From: Propionibacterium cyclohexanicum
Lineage (GTDB): Bacteria; Actinomycetota; Actinomycetes; Propionibacteriales; Propionibacteriaceae
NCBI RefSeq assembly: GCF_900111365.1
Contig: NZ_FOGZ01000015.1
Coordinates: 21,941 to 72,963 of the forward strand
Direction of reading: 5' to 3'
DNA length: 51,023 nt
Shown: in pieces, positions 13,124 through 21,221 of the stretch
Layout: each line of letters starts with the position of its first letter
Numbering within the stretch: position 1 is the first letter of the stretch
Notes under the pieces: generated by a model
Seen by the model: the letters and a program-made list of their open reading frames with translations, nothing else
The model's database searches: none
What the model was told of the DNA's origin: nothing
Position numbers and translations under genes: made by a program

Positions 13124-13773
13124 GCGACGGTCACCTGCCCGGCCAGGTCCGTCACCGTCATCGTCGGGTATGTGGTTTGCGGGGCGAAGAGGTCGGCGCC
13201 CATGTCGGCGAACAGGGACCCTTCGGCCTCCCATGCGGAGCGCTGGGTCAGCTCGTCGTAGCGGAAGTCGCGGCGCTGGAACTTCCCCTTGCCCAGGTAC
13301 CCCCATTCGGCGAACGTGATCGGCCCACCACTCGGGGTGGTCATGGTCAGGGCGTCACCCTGGACAATGTTCACAGCAAGGACGGCTCGGGCGGCACGGG
13401 CCCAGTCGTCATCCTGGTCGATGCCGAGGAAGGCGTTGAACAGGGTGGCGAGGTTGTCGCGGCATTCCGCGGCGTTGTCGGGCAGGAGTTCGATGCCGTA
13501 GGTGCACATCAGGGCGAACAGGGCGTAGTGGCGCTTCTCGAAGTCACTCTTGCCATGCTTGGCGGCCACGGTCAGGAGTTTGCGGGTCAGGACAGGGACG
13601 AGGAAGTTCCCCGACCCACACGCCGGTTCGAGGACCCGGGAGTCGATGCGTTCGGATTCTTCCTGGACAAGGTTGAGCATGTCCTCGACCATCCAGGAGG
13701 GGGTGAAGACCTCGCCGTGGTCGGCGACGCGCTGCTTGGACTTGACCAGGCGTTCGGTCTCGCTGGCGCTCAT
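13120..13773 (-). CDS. Small N6-methylase-like subunit with intact SAM motif but no NPPY
   Basis: This 217-residue protein has EVFTPSWMVEDML followed by VLEPACGSGNFLVPVL, a canonical N6-methyltransferase start and motif I. It continues through a helical segment to VNIVQGDALTM, where the motif III/IV region begins. It then ends without any NPPY or DPPY. It is about half the size of a complete enzyme. The downstream gene supplies NPPY but has a changed motif I, so the two look like complementary halves. It overlaps both neighbours by 4 bp, so subunits would be made in fixed proportion. A degenerate pseudo-subunit with a structural role is the other possibility. Confidence 0.8.
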
Positions 13774-14024
13774 CGCCCCTCCTTCCGTTTCGGCTGGGTG
13801 CCTGCCTGCTCAGGGTAGGGGCCAGCACCGTCATGTATGTGCGGACTGTCGCTGGCTGCTGCTCCGGTGCGCACCCACTCGTCGACCTCGGTGGCTTGGC
13901 ACTTCCACAGGCGCCCGATCTTGTGGGCGGGCATGCCCTTGTCGGCGATCCACGCGTAGACGGTGTCTTTGGTGACGCCGAGGTGGGCCGCGATCTCATC
14001 TGTGGACAGCCAGGGCTCGCTCAC
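13770..14024 (-). CDS. Small HTH (excisionase/MerR-like) protein, first gene of the methylase operon
   Basis: This 84-residue protein has a winged-helix HTH_17-type domain: WLSTDEIAAHLGVTKDTVYAWIADKGMPAHKIGRLWKC continues into EVDEWV. Proteins of this type act as excisionases or as small DNA-binding regulators. The start is GTG at 14024 behind AAGGAGG. The stop overlaps the methylase start (ATGA). As first gene of a restriction-type operon it could be its control protein. An excisionase role for the element is also possible, but its serine integrase lies 26 kb away. Confidence 0.8.
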   Translation of the reverse strand: MSEPWLSTDEIAAHLGVTKDTVYAWIADKGMPAHKIGRLWKCQATEVDEWVRTGAAASDSPHIHDGAGPYPEQAGTQPKRKEGR

Positions 14025-14168
14025 GAGGTGCCTCCTTGGATCGGTAGGGGCAGCACAGCTCCAAACGGGCCCAGTCTAGCGGATCAGACCGTTTCAGATC
14101 GGGTTTGAACGGGAATCAACCGTGTTCGATCCCCGTCGAATGGGGTGTGAGTGCGAGACAATGGGGGT
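14025..14168. promoter_or_regulatory. Divergent promoter region between the HTH operon and the araC-type gene
   Basis: This 144-bp intergenic space must hold promoters for both directions. The visible structure is the hairpin CCCC-GTCGAAT-GGGG just before the araC-type start and two similar half-sites, CAGACCG and CAGATCG, in the middle. These could be a regulator operator. No confident -35/-10 pair was identified. Confidence 0.4.
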
Positions 14169-15137
14169 ATGGAGAGGATCTTCCCGGGCAGCGCAGGAGC
14201 TGTCAGGCAGCGAGCACCGGGGCCGATTCATGTCGAGACGGAGTCCTCCACCAGGGTGGTGGAGCCGGTCGCGTATATGTGCCTGCGGTTCATGCTGGTG
14301 CGTGAGGGCCGCCTGTTCGTGCACTCCCGCCACGGGACCGCGCACGCCCGGCCGGGGATGCTGGTGATCGTGTGCGCCGGAACCCTGTGTGGCGCGATCC
14401 CCGAGCCCAGCGCAACAGTGACGACCGCGTTCGTGAACCTGGACTACCTGCTGGACCAGCTCACGTGGCGGCTGAATGGGCTGCTGCGCGATCGTCACGA
14501 GGCCGAGCTGATCGCCGCCAAGGCGTTCCGCCACAACATGTGGGCCACGACGCCGCCCGCGCAGGTGACGGCTGACATGCTGAATCTGCTCGACCGCACC
14601 GAGGCCATCCAGAACGCTGGGGGCGGGTTCTACGACATCGAGGCGGTGTTCGCCGGGTTCCTTGCCGACCTGGTCCCGCTGATGCCATACCGGGAACTGC
14701 CCGGCGAGCCGGTCGTGTCTTTGGCCGGGGACGGTGTGGGCGGGAGGTTCCCGCCGCTGCGGCCCGAGATCGTCGCCGTTGGGGACGCCATCCAAGCGGA
14801 CCTGTCGCGCAGGTGGTCGCTGGCGGACATGGCGCAGGTCGCCCACATTTCCGGGCGGCACCTGGCTCGCGTGTTCAACGAGTCCTACGGGCTGCCGCCG
14901 GTGCAGTTCCTGGCGGCTCTTCGCGCCAAGGAGATGGCGCGCCTGCTGCGGGAGAAGCCAGGATGGTCGGTGGAGGCGGTGGGCCGCCAGGTCGGTTGGG
15001 AGGGCCGCTCGCATGCCCGCCACCAGTTCGTCCGCGAACTCGGGCTCTCGCCCGATGAGTACCGGCGGCGGGCTCATGGTCTGGATCTGGCCACACCTGG
15101 ACCGGAAACGGACGAGAACACCCCCGACCCCTCGTAG
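14169..15137 (+). CDS. AraC-family transcriptional regulator
   Basis: This 322-residue protein has a C-terminal double HTH of the AraC/XylS type. The first HTH is WSLADMAQVAHISGRHLARVF, followed by YGLPPVQFLAALRAKEMARLL. The second HTH (WSVEAVGRQVGWEGRSHARHQF) leads to the family end G-L-S-P-D-E-Y-R-R-R. The N-terminal 200 residues should be the sensor half; the ligand is unknown. It is divergent from the methylase operon and upstream of the antirestriction gene, so it could regulate either. ATG at 14169 is chosen; GTG at 14151 is the alternative and neither has a strong ribosome site. Confidence 0.85.
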   Translation: MERIFPGSAGAVRQRAPGPIHVETESSTRVVEPVAYMCLRFMLVREGRLFVHSRHGTAHARPGMLVIVCAGTLCGAIPEPSATVTTAFVNLDYLLDQLTWRLNGLLRDRHEAELIAAKAFRHNMWATTPPAQVTADMLNLLDRTEAIQNAGGGFYDIEAVFAGFLADLVPLMPYRELPGEPVVSLAGDGVGGRFPPLRPEIVAVGDAIQADLSRRWSLADMAQVAHISGRHLARVFNESYGLPPVQFLAALRAKEMARLLREKPGWSVEAVGRQVGWEGRSHARHQFVRELGLSPDEYRRRAHGLDLATPGPETDENTPDPS

Positions 15138-15339
15138 AACCCACTATTGCGTTGCTATGAGTGAAGGATGCGTCAGGTGTCACGCCGGGTCCCTGACGGC
15201 CAACCCCGCCAGCGACCCCCAGCGCTCGGCACCCGTTTCACAACTGTACTGACCGTCACCATCTCGCAGGACTCCTCGGCGCACCTCATGGCCACAGCCC
15301 CACCCCGGGGTACAGGCCGTGAGGCGGGAGGAGCGCGAG
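15138..15339. promoter_or_regulatory. Gap before the transfer region with an inverted repeat
   Basis: This 200-bp non-coding gap precedes the plus-strand transfer genes. It contains arms CGTCAGG (15173-15179) and CCTGACG (15194-15200) around a 14-base loop with no T-run, so it is not a standard terminator. It also carries the first copy of the GCACCT motif (15281-15286). A transfer origin or an entry-region promoter would be plausible here, but neither is demonstrated. Confidence 0.35.
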
Positions 15340-16419
15340 ATGACACCACGAGGAGAGGACCAGCACGCGGCCCGTGAGGCACGCCTCGACGAGCTGCACG
15401 ACAAACTCGCCACGGCCGTCGATCAGGTCGTGTCCGGTGAGGACTGGAAGCGTGCGCTGGCGTTCGCCGCGAACTTCCGCTCGCGCAGTTTCAACAACAC
15501 GCTGCTGATCTGGGCCCAGCACGCCGCCGCCTTTGAGCGCGGCCTGGTGCCCGAGCCGACCCCGTCGTATGTGGCGGGGTACAAGCAGTGGCAGGGTTTG
15601 GGCCGCCAGGTTCAGAAGGGCCAGCCGGGCTATCAGATCATCGCGCCGATCACGGGCCGGTTTGCCTCGGCGAACCCGCAGGATGCCGAGTCGTGGCGCA
15701 GGCTCGGCAAGTTCGACAAGCCCCGGCCCGGTGAGACGGTGCGCTCGAAGATGGTCGGGGTGCGCCCGGCCTACGTGTGGGACGCCTCCCAGACCGCAGG
15801 CGACGACATCCCCGAGCCCCCACGCCCCAAGCTGCTGGAAGGCGAAGCCCCAGAAGGCTTGTGGGAGGGGCTCGCCGCGCAGGTGAAGGCCGCAGGGTTC
15901 GCCCTGACCGACGCCGCGTCGGCCTCGCTGATTCATGGGGCGAACGGGGTCACCGACTACCTCGCCCACACCGTGACCGTCCGGGCGGACATGGATGCGG
16001 CGGCGCGGGTCAAGACTCTGGCCCACGAGCTGGGCCATGTCCTGATGCATGGGCCGGACAATCAGGAGGCTCGGCAGCATCGCGGGATCGGCGAGGTCGA
16101 GGCAGAATCCGTCGCCCTCATGGTCGGTGCTGCCCACGGCATGGATACTTCCGGCTACACGATCCCGTACGTCTCCACCTGGGCCGCCCAGGTGGAGGGA
16201 CGCGAGCCTGCCGAGGTTGTCAAAGCCACCGGCGAGCGCGTCCGGTCGGTCGCCCTGAAGATCCTCGATCAGCTCGACACCGCCCAGGTCGGCAACGGCA
16301 CCCCACCCGGGCTCGAACGCGACACCCCCACCCGCGACGCCCCGAGACAGCCTGCTGCTGCGGATCGGGCGGCACCGGCACGGCGGGAACCGGTGCTCGC
16401 TGAGGCCAGGAGCCTGTGA
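15340..16419 (+). CDS. ArdC-like antirestriction protein with zinc metallopeptidase motif
   Basis: This 359-residue protein has the ArdC N-terminal ssDNA-binding region (SRSFNNTLLIWAQ, VAGYKQWQGLGRQVQKGQ) and a C-terminal M78-like metalloprotease with the zinc motif LAHELGHVLMHG followed by EVEAESVA. ArdC-type proteins coat entering single strands and protect plasmids from host restriction during transfer. The C-terminal 40 residues are low complexity. ATG at 15340 is chosen because GGGAGGAG lies 8 bases upstream; the frame also opens with GTG at 15319. Being first in the transfer region suits an early role after entry. Confidence 0.85.
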   Translation: MTPRGEDQHAAREARLDELHDKLATAVDQVVSGEDWKRALAFAANFRSRSFNNTLLIWAQHAAAFERGLVPEPTPSYVAGYKQWQGLGRQVQKGQPGYQIIAPITGRFASANPQDAESWRRLGKFDKPRPGETVRSKMVGVRPAYVWDASQTAGDDIPEPPRPKLLEGEAPEGLWEGLAAQVKAAGFALTDAASASLIHGANGVTDYLAHTVTVRADMDAAARVKTLAHELGHVLMHGPDNQEARQHRGIGEVEAESVALMVGAAHGMDTSGYTIPYVSTWAAQVEGREPAEVVKATGERVRSVALKILDQLDTAQVGNGTPPGLERDTPTRDAPRQPAAADRAAPARREPVLAEARSL

Positions 16420-17339
16420 TGCCCGGCCTGTCCGCGTTCACACAGACGCTGATGCGCATGCCGCCTGGAGCCTCGACGGGCGAGGCGGCGATGGCGATGG
16501 CATCTGCTGGAATTCCCGTGTTCCCCGTCGCTGTGAATGGGAAGCAGCCGCTGACCCGGCACGGATTCCACGACGCCACCACGAGCCATGCTCAGATCCG
16601 CCACTGGTGGGCGTCGACTCCAGGGGCGAATGTCGGGATGCCTACCGGCGCCCGCTCGGGTGTCGTCGTGGTCGACGTGGATGTCCACGGGCCCGCCAAC
16701 GGCTACGTCGCCTTGGATCGCTCCGACCGTGCCGGACTCTTGACGGGGTGGGAAGCCCTCATCCAGACGCCCAGTGACGGGCTCCACGCCTACTACCCAG
16801 CCACCCCGGGCACCGAACAACGCTCGTGGCAAGCCGCACGGGCAGGCATCGACTTCCGCGGCGACGGCGGTTACATCATCGCCCCTCCGTCCAGCAGAGT
16901 CATCGACGGCCAGCGCTGCGTCTACCGGCTGGAGCAGGTGACCCGCGACCAGCCGCAGCTCCTGGATGCGAGGCGGCTGCGTCGTTTCCTCGATCCACCA
17001 CCGCCGCGGACACACGGCCCGCGGTCGCAGTCGATGGATCACGGGGTCGATGTTGAACGTCTCGCCGCCTGGGTCGGACGCCTTCAAGAGGGCGAACGCA
17101 ATCACGGATTGTTCTGGGCCGCCTGCACCATGGCCGAACACCACGTCCCGCCGGGCCAAACTCTCGACGTGCTCACCACTGCCGGTGGTCAGGCGGGGCT
17201 CTCCGTGCGCGAAGTGACAGTGACGGTGCGTTCGGCCTACCGGACCGTCACCACCGCACCCACCAGCCTCAGTGCTGCGCCTGCGGCGTTGGAGCATCCG
17301 CCGCCCAGAGCGGCGAGCCCGGTTCGGAGCCTGCCATGA
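16419..17339 (+). CDS. Bifunctional DNA primase/polymerase (Prim-Pol)
   Basis: This 306-residue protein has an N-terminal archaeo-eukaryotic primase-like fold. The region PVFPVAVNGKQPLT is followed by the catalytic acidic motif GVVVVDVDVHG, then TPSDGLHAYYP and GIDFRGDGGYIIAPPS. These are hallmarks of plasmid and phage Prim-Pol proteins. No helicase domain is fused, so it probably primes complementary-strand synthesis on transferred ssDNA. The start overlaps the antirestriction stop (TGATG), and the gene overlaps the next by 4 bp. Confidence 0.85.
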   Translation: MPGLSAFTQTLMRMPPGASTGEAAMAMASAGIPVFPVAVNGKQPLTRHGFHDATTSHAQIRHWWASTPGANVGMPTGARSGVVVVDVDVHGPANGYVALDRSDRAGLLTGWEALIQTPSDGLHAYYPATPGTEQRSWQAARAGIDFRGDGGYIIAPPSSRVIDGQRCVYRLEQVTRDQPQLLDARRLRRFLDPPPPRTHGPRSQSMDHGVDVERLAAWVGRLQEGERNHGLFWAACTMAEHHVPPGQTLDVLTTAGGQAGLSVREVTVTVRSAYRTVTTAPTSLSAAPAALEHPPPRAASPVRSLP

Positions 17340-18136
17340 ACGCGATCACGGGGCACCGCTGGGCGGTGATGACGGCGGTCGCGGGGACCGTGTTCATCGC
17401 CGCGGGCGCCTTCTGGTTGTCTTTCACCTCGCTCGCCGATCTCGCGCGGCGCTCAGGGATCGGGGCAGGGCAGGCGTGGGCGTGGCCGCTGATCGTGGAC
17501 GGCATCATCGTCGTCGCCACCGTCGCCGTCGTCGCCCTGGCCGGAACTCGCACCTCCTGGTATCCCTGGGCGCTACTGATCGGCGGGGCCAGCGTCTCGG
17601 TGACGGCCAACGCCATCCACGCCGTCATCGCCGCCGACGCCGACGTCCCCAGCATTCTCGCCGGTGCCGTTGCCGCGGTCCCTCCCGTCGTGCTCCTGGC
17701 CATCACCCACCTGACCGTCATCCTCACCCGACCACCCGAACCTCACGCCACAGCGGAACCTCCCGATGCTGCGCTCCGCGCGTGGCCCGACATCGACGAC
17801 GCAACGTCAGCGGACCTGGCCCGTCCCGAAATTCTGACGTCACCTGCGCCAACTTCCGACGACCCCAGCAGCGAACCCGCATCCATCAGCTACGTACTCG
17901 GCTTGGAGTCTTCGGCGGATCGACGCGAGCGCGCCGCGGCCCTGCACGAGTTGGGGTGGCCGAACAAGCAGATCGCCCGCCAGCTCGACGTCCACCCCTC
18001 CACGGTCGGCCGCTGGCTCACCGCCCACACCGTCGCAGACGCCCCAGTAGACGACGTGTCTGCCGACGAGACGGACACGAACGACATATCCGCGGGCCTG
18101 AGTGATCAGGCCCACATCCACGAGGAGAAGTCATGA
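17336..18136 (+). CDS. DUF2637 membrane protein with C-terminal HTH
   Basis: This 266-residue protein has four hydrophobic segments in the first 130 residues: AVMTAVAGTVFIAAGAFWL, WPLIVDGIIVVATVAVVAL, WALLIGGASVSVTANAIHA and a segment around AVAAVPPVVLLAI. A proline-rich linker leads to a DNA-binding-like HTH, LHELGWPNKQIARQLDVHPS followed by TVGRWL. This DUF2637 layout is common on actinobacterial conjugative plasmids, where it resembles spread or transfer-associated Spd proteins. Anchoring an HTH at the membrane could tether DNA near the transfer site; that is inference. ATG overlaps the primase stop. Confidence 0.8.
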   Translation: MNAITGHRWAVMTAVAGTVFIAAGAFWLSFTSLADLARRSGIGAGQAWAWPLIVDGIIVVATVAVVALAGTRTSWYPWALLIGGASVSVTANAIHAVIAADADVPSILAGAVAAVPPVVLLAITHLTVILTRPPEPHATAEPPDAALRAWPDIDDATSADLARPEILTSPAPTSDDPSSEPASISYVLGLESSADRRERAAALHELGWPNKQIARQLDVHPSTVGRWLTAHTVADAPVDDVSADETDTNDISAGLSDQAHIHEEKS

Positions 18137-18507
18137 GTACCGACGAGCAGACCCCAGACCCAATGATCGGGGACATCGCTGGCGCCACGGGCACACCGGA
18201 CGCCATCGAAGCCAGCCACACGTCTCGCAGGGTCGATCCGGCCGTCGACCCCGCGCTGAGCCGAGAGCACCGAGTGGGGAGCGGGGTGGAGTGGGTGCGT
18301 CCCACCGACCTGATGGCCCGAACCGGCTCGCGCGTGGCGCGCGCGGGGATCGACTTCCAGGCCGACATGGCCCGCCGCTCCCGCCACGCCGCCACCACGA
18401 GCGCACGAGCCCTGGCGGTACGAGCGCGCAGGCTCCCACCGGTCTCCGCGTTCGGCCGCGGGCACGCGGACCGCGCGACCACCCGCGATGCGGTCGGCAT
18501 CCCCTGA
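18133..18507 (+). CDS. Small hypothetical protein in the transfer operon
   Basis: This 124-residue, arginine- and alanine-rich protein was not recognised. It has no membrane segment. The first half is acidic and the second basic (ARTGSRVARAGIDFQ, ARALAVRARRL), which would suit nucleic-acid or membrane contact. It starts with an ATGA overlap on the DUF2637 gene, so it is very likely translated. Confidence 0.65.
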   Translation: MSTDEQTPDPMIGDIAGATGTPDAIEASHTSRRVDPAVDPALSREHRVGSGVEWVRPTDLMARTGSRVARAGIDFQADMARRSRHAATTSARALAVRARRLPPVSAFGRGHADRATTRDAVGIP

Positions 18508-18604
18508 CCCCCAGCGGCCCGACCCGCAAGGTCGCCCGTTGCCCCGCTCGCTTGGCGGTGTGGGAGCCGGTGCGCACCTACGGGTCAAGGAGGCGCCAGC
18601 AACC

Positions 18605-19465
18605 ATGACCACCACGATCACGCACCCTGAGCATGGCGAGGACTTCACGACCAGTGAGGGCCTGCGCCACGTCCTCGTCCGGCTCCACGAGGCGGGCCCT
18701 GCCAGCTGGGAGCACGACCCCACCGCCGGTGCACTCGTCGCCTTCGCGGCCGACAAGTACGCAGGGCTCGCCCGCAAACACGGGCTCGACCCGTGGGAGA
18801 CCGCCAGCGCCGCCTTCGAAGCGATGCGCAACGAATCCACCCGCACGGCGCGAGACCCCTGGGCCGTGGTCACCCGCGCCGTGCAGATCACGTGCGTTGC
18901 CGAAGAGCGCGGCCAGGGCCTGCTGTGCTCAACGCATCAGGCCCGGCGCCGCAAGTACGAGGATGTCCACGACCCCGAGAGAATGTCCGACCGGGAGACC
19001 CCACTGTCGGACTACCACCCTTCCTTCCACGTCTACGACCATATCGACGACCCCGACACCGAGGATGACCGTGACGGCACCGGGCCGCAGGCCCAGGAGT
19101 TGTCGGCCCTGAACGCGGTCGATGAGTGCGTCGCGTTGTTCACCGGGCTGGGCTGGCCGCCCGACACGGCCCGGACCGCGATCCACTACGTGACCACCGC
19201 TCTCTCACGCACCCATTCCAGACTCTCCGCATACGAGGCGCTGCGCCACGACAAGTACGCCCTGGCGTTCCTGGACCTGACGCGCGACACCTGGGCGGTC
19301 CTGCTCCACGCCCTGCTCGGGAATCCTCACCCTGCCTTGCAGGCCATGCCTGCGGGGCGAGGGATTCTCATGCGCCTGGTCATCGGGGAACCCATCTGCT
19401 CGATCCTCCACGATGAAGACCTCATCCTCTCCATCGCCCTGGCGGCCCCAGGCAGGGCCAGGTGA
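18605..19465 (+). CDS. Conserved hypothetical actinobacterial transfer-region protein
   Basis: This 286-residue soluble protein has no family I can name with confidence. Its sequence is helical (LAGLARKHGLDPWETASAAFEAMR is the kind of segment seen in sigma-like or helical regulators). Acidic residues are concentrated in the middle (HIDDPDTEDDRDG). ATG at 18605 has AAGGAGG about 10 bases upstream, so the longer frame from 18488 is unlikely. It sits between the DUF2637 gene pair and the ParB-like gene. It may contribute to partition or regulation of the element, without direct evidence. Confidence 0.7.
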   Translation: MTTTITHPEHGEDFTTSEGLRHVLVRLHEAGPASWEHDPTAGALVAFAADKYAGLARKHGLDPWETASAAFEAMRNESTRTARDPWAVVTRAVQITCVAEERGQGLLCSTHQARRRKYEDVHDPERMSDRETPLSDYHPSFHVYDHIDDPDTEDDRDGTGPQAQELSALNAVDECVALFTGLGWPPDTARTAIHYVTTALSRTHSRLSAYEALRHDKYALAFLDLTRDTWAVLLHALLGNPHPALQAMPAGRGILMRLVIGEPICSILHDEDLILSIALAAPGRAR

Positions 19466-19471
19466 CATGCC

Positions 19472-20485
19472 ATGGCCGCCACCGACGGGCACATCGAACT
19501 GGAACGGACCGTGAGTTCGATCCAGATCGGGGCACGCCACCGCCACGACCTCGGAGACCTCGACACCCTGGCCGCCTCCATCGACAGGTACGGGCTGCTC
19601 CAGCCGATCACCATCACCCCCGACGGCGTCCTCGTCTGCGGAGCGCGCAGGCTCGGGGCGATCAGGCAGCTCGGGTGGGACACCGTCCGAGTCTGGGTAC
19701 GCTCAGGCATCTCAGACCCGCTCGCACACCTGCTGGCCGAGCAGGACGACAACGTGCTCCACAAGCCGCTCACCCAATTGGAGCAGGCCACCCTCTACCG
19801 GGAGATCACCGACCTGCTGCGCGAAGACGCTGAACGACGCCAAGAGGCGACGCGGTTCTCCAGTGAGCATCAGCCCGGAGACGACGGTCCCGCAAAATTT
19901 GCGGGACCGTCAGAGTCTTCTGGGGAGCGCAGGAAGCAGGCCGCCGACATGATCCCCGGCGGCGCCTCCTACGCCACGCTGGACAAGGTCACCTGGCTCC
20001 AAGACACTGCCAACGATCCCGGCCAGCCCGAGCAGGTCCGCCGTCAGGCAGAACTGGAGCTGGAGCAGATCGAGCAGGGTGCGGCCGTGCATCCGGCCTG
20101 GCAGCGGGTCCGCGACCTCACCACCACTGCCGCCACCTCCCGCTCACAGGACGCCGCGCGCCTGGCCGAGGAGGCGCTCGCCAAACTCCACGCCGAGCAG
20201 CGCACCGCAGGCAAACGCCGTTCAGCCTCGTCGCGGCCGAAGGCGCCCGTCGTTGAGGATCGGGAGGCGTGGCCTCCTCGCACGTTCGTCCACACCTGGC
20301 AGTCCTTCACACCTGGCTGGTGGGACCACTTCGACGTCGCGGTCCTGGTCGACAAGCTCACTCGCACCGAGATCGACGAGTTCTTCACGTTCGTCGATCA
20401 GGCCACGGCCTTCGCCGACCAGATCCGCACCGCCCTCGCCAGCCCCGCAGATGTCGGACAGCGGCCCAGGCTCACGGCCATCTGA
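19472..20485 (+). CDS. ParB-like partition/regulatory protein
   Basis: This 337-residue protein has an N-terminal ParB/Srx fold. The segment VSSIQIGARHRHDLGDLDTLAASID is followed by YGLLQPITITPDGVLVCGARRLGAI, matching ParB boxes I and II, then AEQDDNVLHKPLTQLEQA. A coiled-coil and a basic Ala-rich region follow, ending in WWDHFDVAVLVDKL. Family members partition DNA or act as element regulators, and some hydrolyse CTP. No ParA gene is in the window. The coding sequence contains a perfect 29-bp palindrome (19883-19911) written with A/T-rich Lys and Phe codons, which looks like a cis site. Confidence 0.82.
   Translation: MAATDGHIELERTVSSIQIGARHRHDLGDLDTLAASIDRYGLLQPITITPDGVLVCGARRLGAIRQLGWDTVRVWVRSGISDPLAHLLAEQDDNVLHKPLTQLEQATLYREITDLLREDAERRQEATRFSSEHQPGDDGPAKFAGPSESSGERRKQAADMIPGGASYATLDKVTWLQDTANDPGQPEQVRRQAELELEQIEQGAAVHPAWQRVRDLTTTAATSRSQDAARLAEEALAKLHAEQRTAGKRRSASSRPKAPVVEDREAWPPRTFVHTWQSFTPGWWDHFDVAVLVDKLTRTEIDEFFTFVDQATAFADQIRTALASPADVGQRPRLTAI
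19883..19911. repeat. Perfect 29-bp palindrome inside the parB-like gene
   Basis: Arms GACGGTCCCGCAAA and TTTGCGGGACCGTC are exact reverse complements around one A. The DNA encodes GPAKFAGP with codons AAA and TTT, which are unusual in this GC-rich region. A long centromere-like palindrome inside a ParB gene fits a parS-like binding site or an operator. It differs from the usual chromosomal parS sequence. Confidence 0.75.
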
Positions 20486-20517
20486 CGCGTCGGGGGCGCG
20501 TGGCGCACCTGCCGGTC

Positions 20518-21207
20518 ATGAAGACACCTGCTGACGCACGTGCCCGGCGCCGACTCATCGCCCTCATCGTCACCGGAACCGCCGTGGTGTTGCTGGTGGT
20601 GTTCGGCGCCTACGGACTTCTCACCGGCCCCAACGGCGCGCCGACCGAGAGCCCGGCCCCGACACCGGCAGAACCTGCCTCCACGGCGCCATCACCCGAA
20701 GTTTCACAGGCCCCGTCGCGCCCGGTGGTGCCTCCGGTTCGGGCCAGACGGGACCCGGAGACGTTCGCGGGCAATGTCGCCCACGCCCTGTTCACCTGGG
20801 ACACCACCACCGCGCTCATGCCCCTGGACTACACCGCCGCCCTCCTGGACGTTGGCGACCCGACCGGGGCCGAGCAGGCAGGACTCGCAGCCGACATCGC
20901 CACCTACCTGCCCACCCGTGAGGCCTGGGCCAAGCTGCGCCTCTACGCCACTGCTCAGACCCTCACCATCGACTCGATCCGGGTCCCGGACTCATGGGCG
21001 CAGGCCGTCCAACAGGCGCATCCCGGCCAGCTCCCCGCGGGTGCCACCGCCTACACGATCCACGGCACCCGCCACCGCGACGGCACCTGGAACGGGAAAC
21101 CGACCTCGGCAGAACGGGACGTCGCGTTCACGCTGTTCATCGCCTGCCCGTCTGGTAGCGACTGCTACCTGCTGCGCCTGTCCGGGCTCGACAACCCCCT
21201 GAACTGA
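20518..21207 (+). CDS. Membrane-anchored transfer protein, VirB8/TcpC-like (tentative)
   Basis: This 229-residue protein has an N-terminal anchor (RRLIALIVTGTAVVLLVVFG), a Pro/Thr/Ala-rich linker and an extracytoplasmic domain of about 150 residues. That is the layout of VirB8/TcpC proteins that scaffold type IV secretion channels. The assignment rests on topology and location before the cell-wall hydrolase, not on a diagnostic motif. Two cysteines near the end (FIACPSGSDCYLL) may form a disulphide. ATG at 20518 lies just 7 bases after a GCACCT motif and has no AGGAGG. Confidence 0.7.
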   Translation: MKTPADARARRRLIALIVTGTAVVLLVVFGAYGLLTGPNGAPTESPAPTPAEPASTAPSPEVSQAPSRPVVPPVRARRDPETFAGNVAHALFTWDTTTALMPLDYTAALLDVGDPTGAEQAGLAADIATYLPTREAWAKLRLYATAQTLTIDSIRVPDSWAQAVQQAHPGQLPAGATAYTIHGTRHRDGTWNGKPTSAERDVAFTLFIACPSGSDCYLLRLSGLDNPLN

Positions 21208-21221
21208 CAGGAGGACCCGGC

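Noticed and set aside
14101-14150. Possible second tRNA fragment (GAACGGGAATCAACC-type sequence) as left attachment site
   Set aside because: It does not match the T arm or acceptor end of the tRNA-Ala at 42071-42143.
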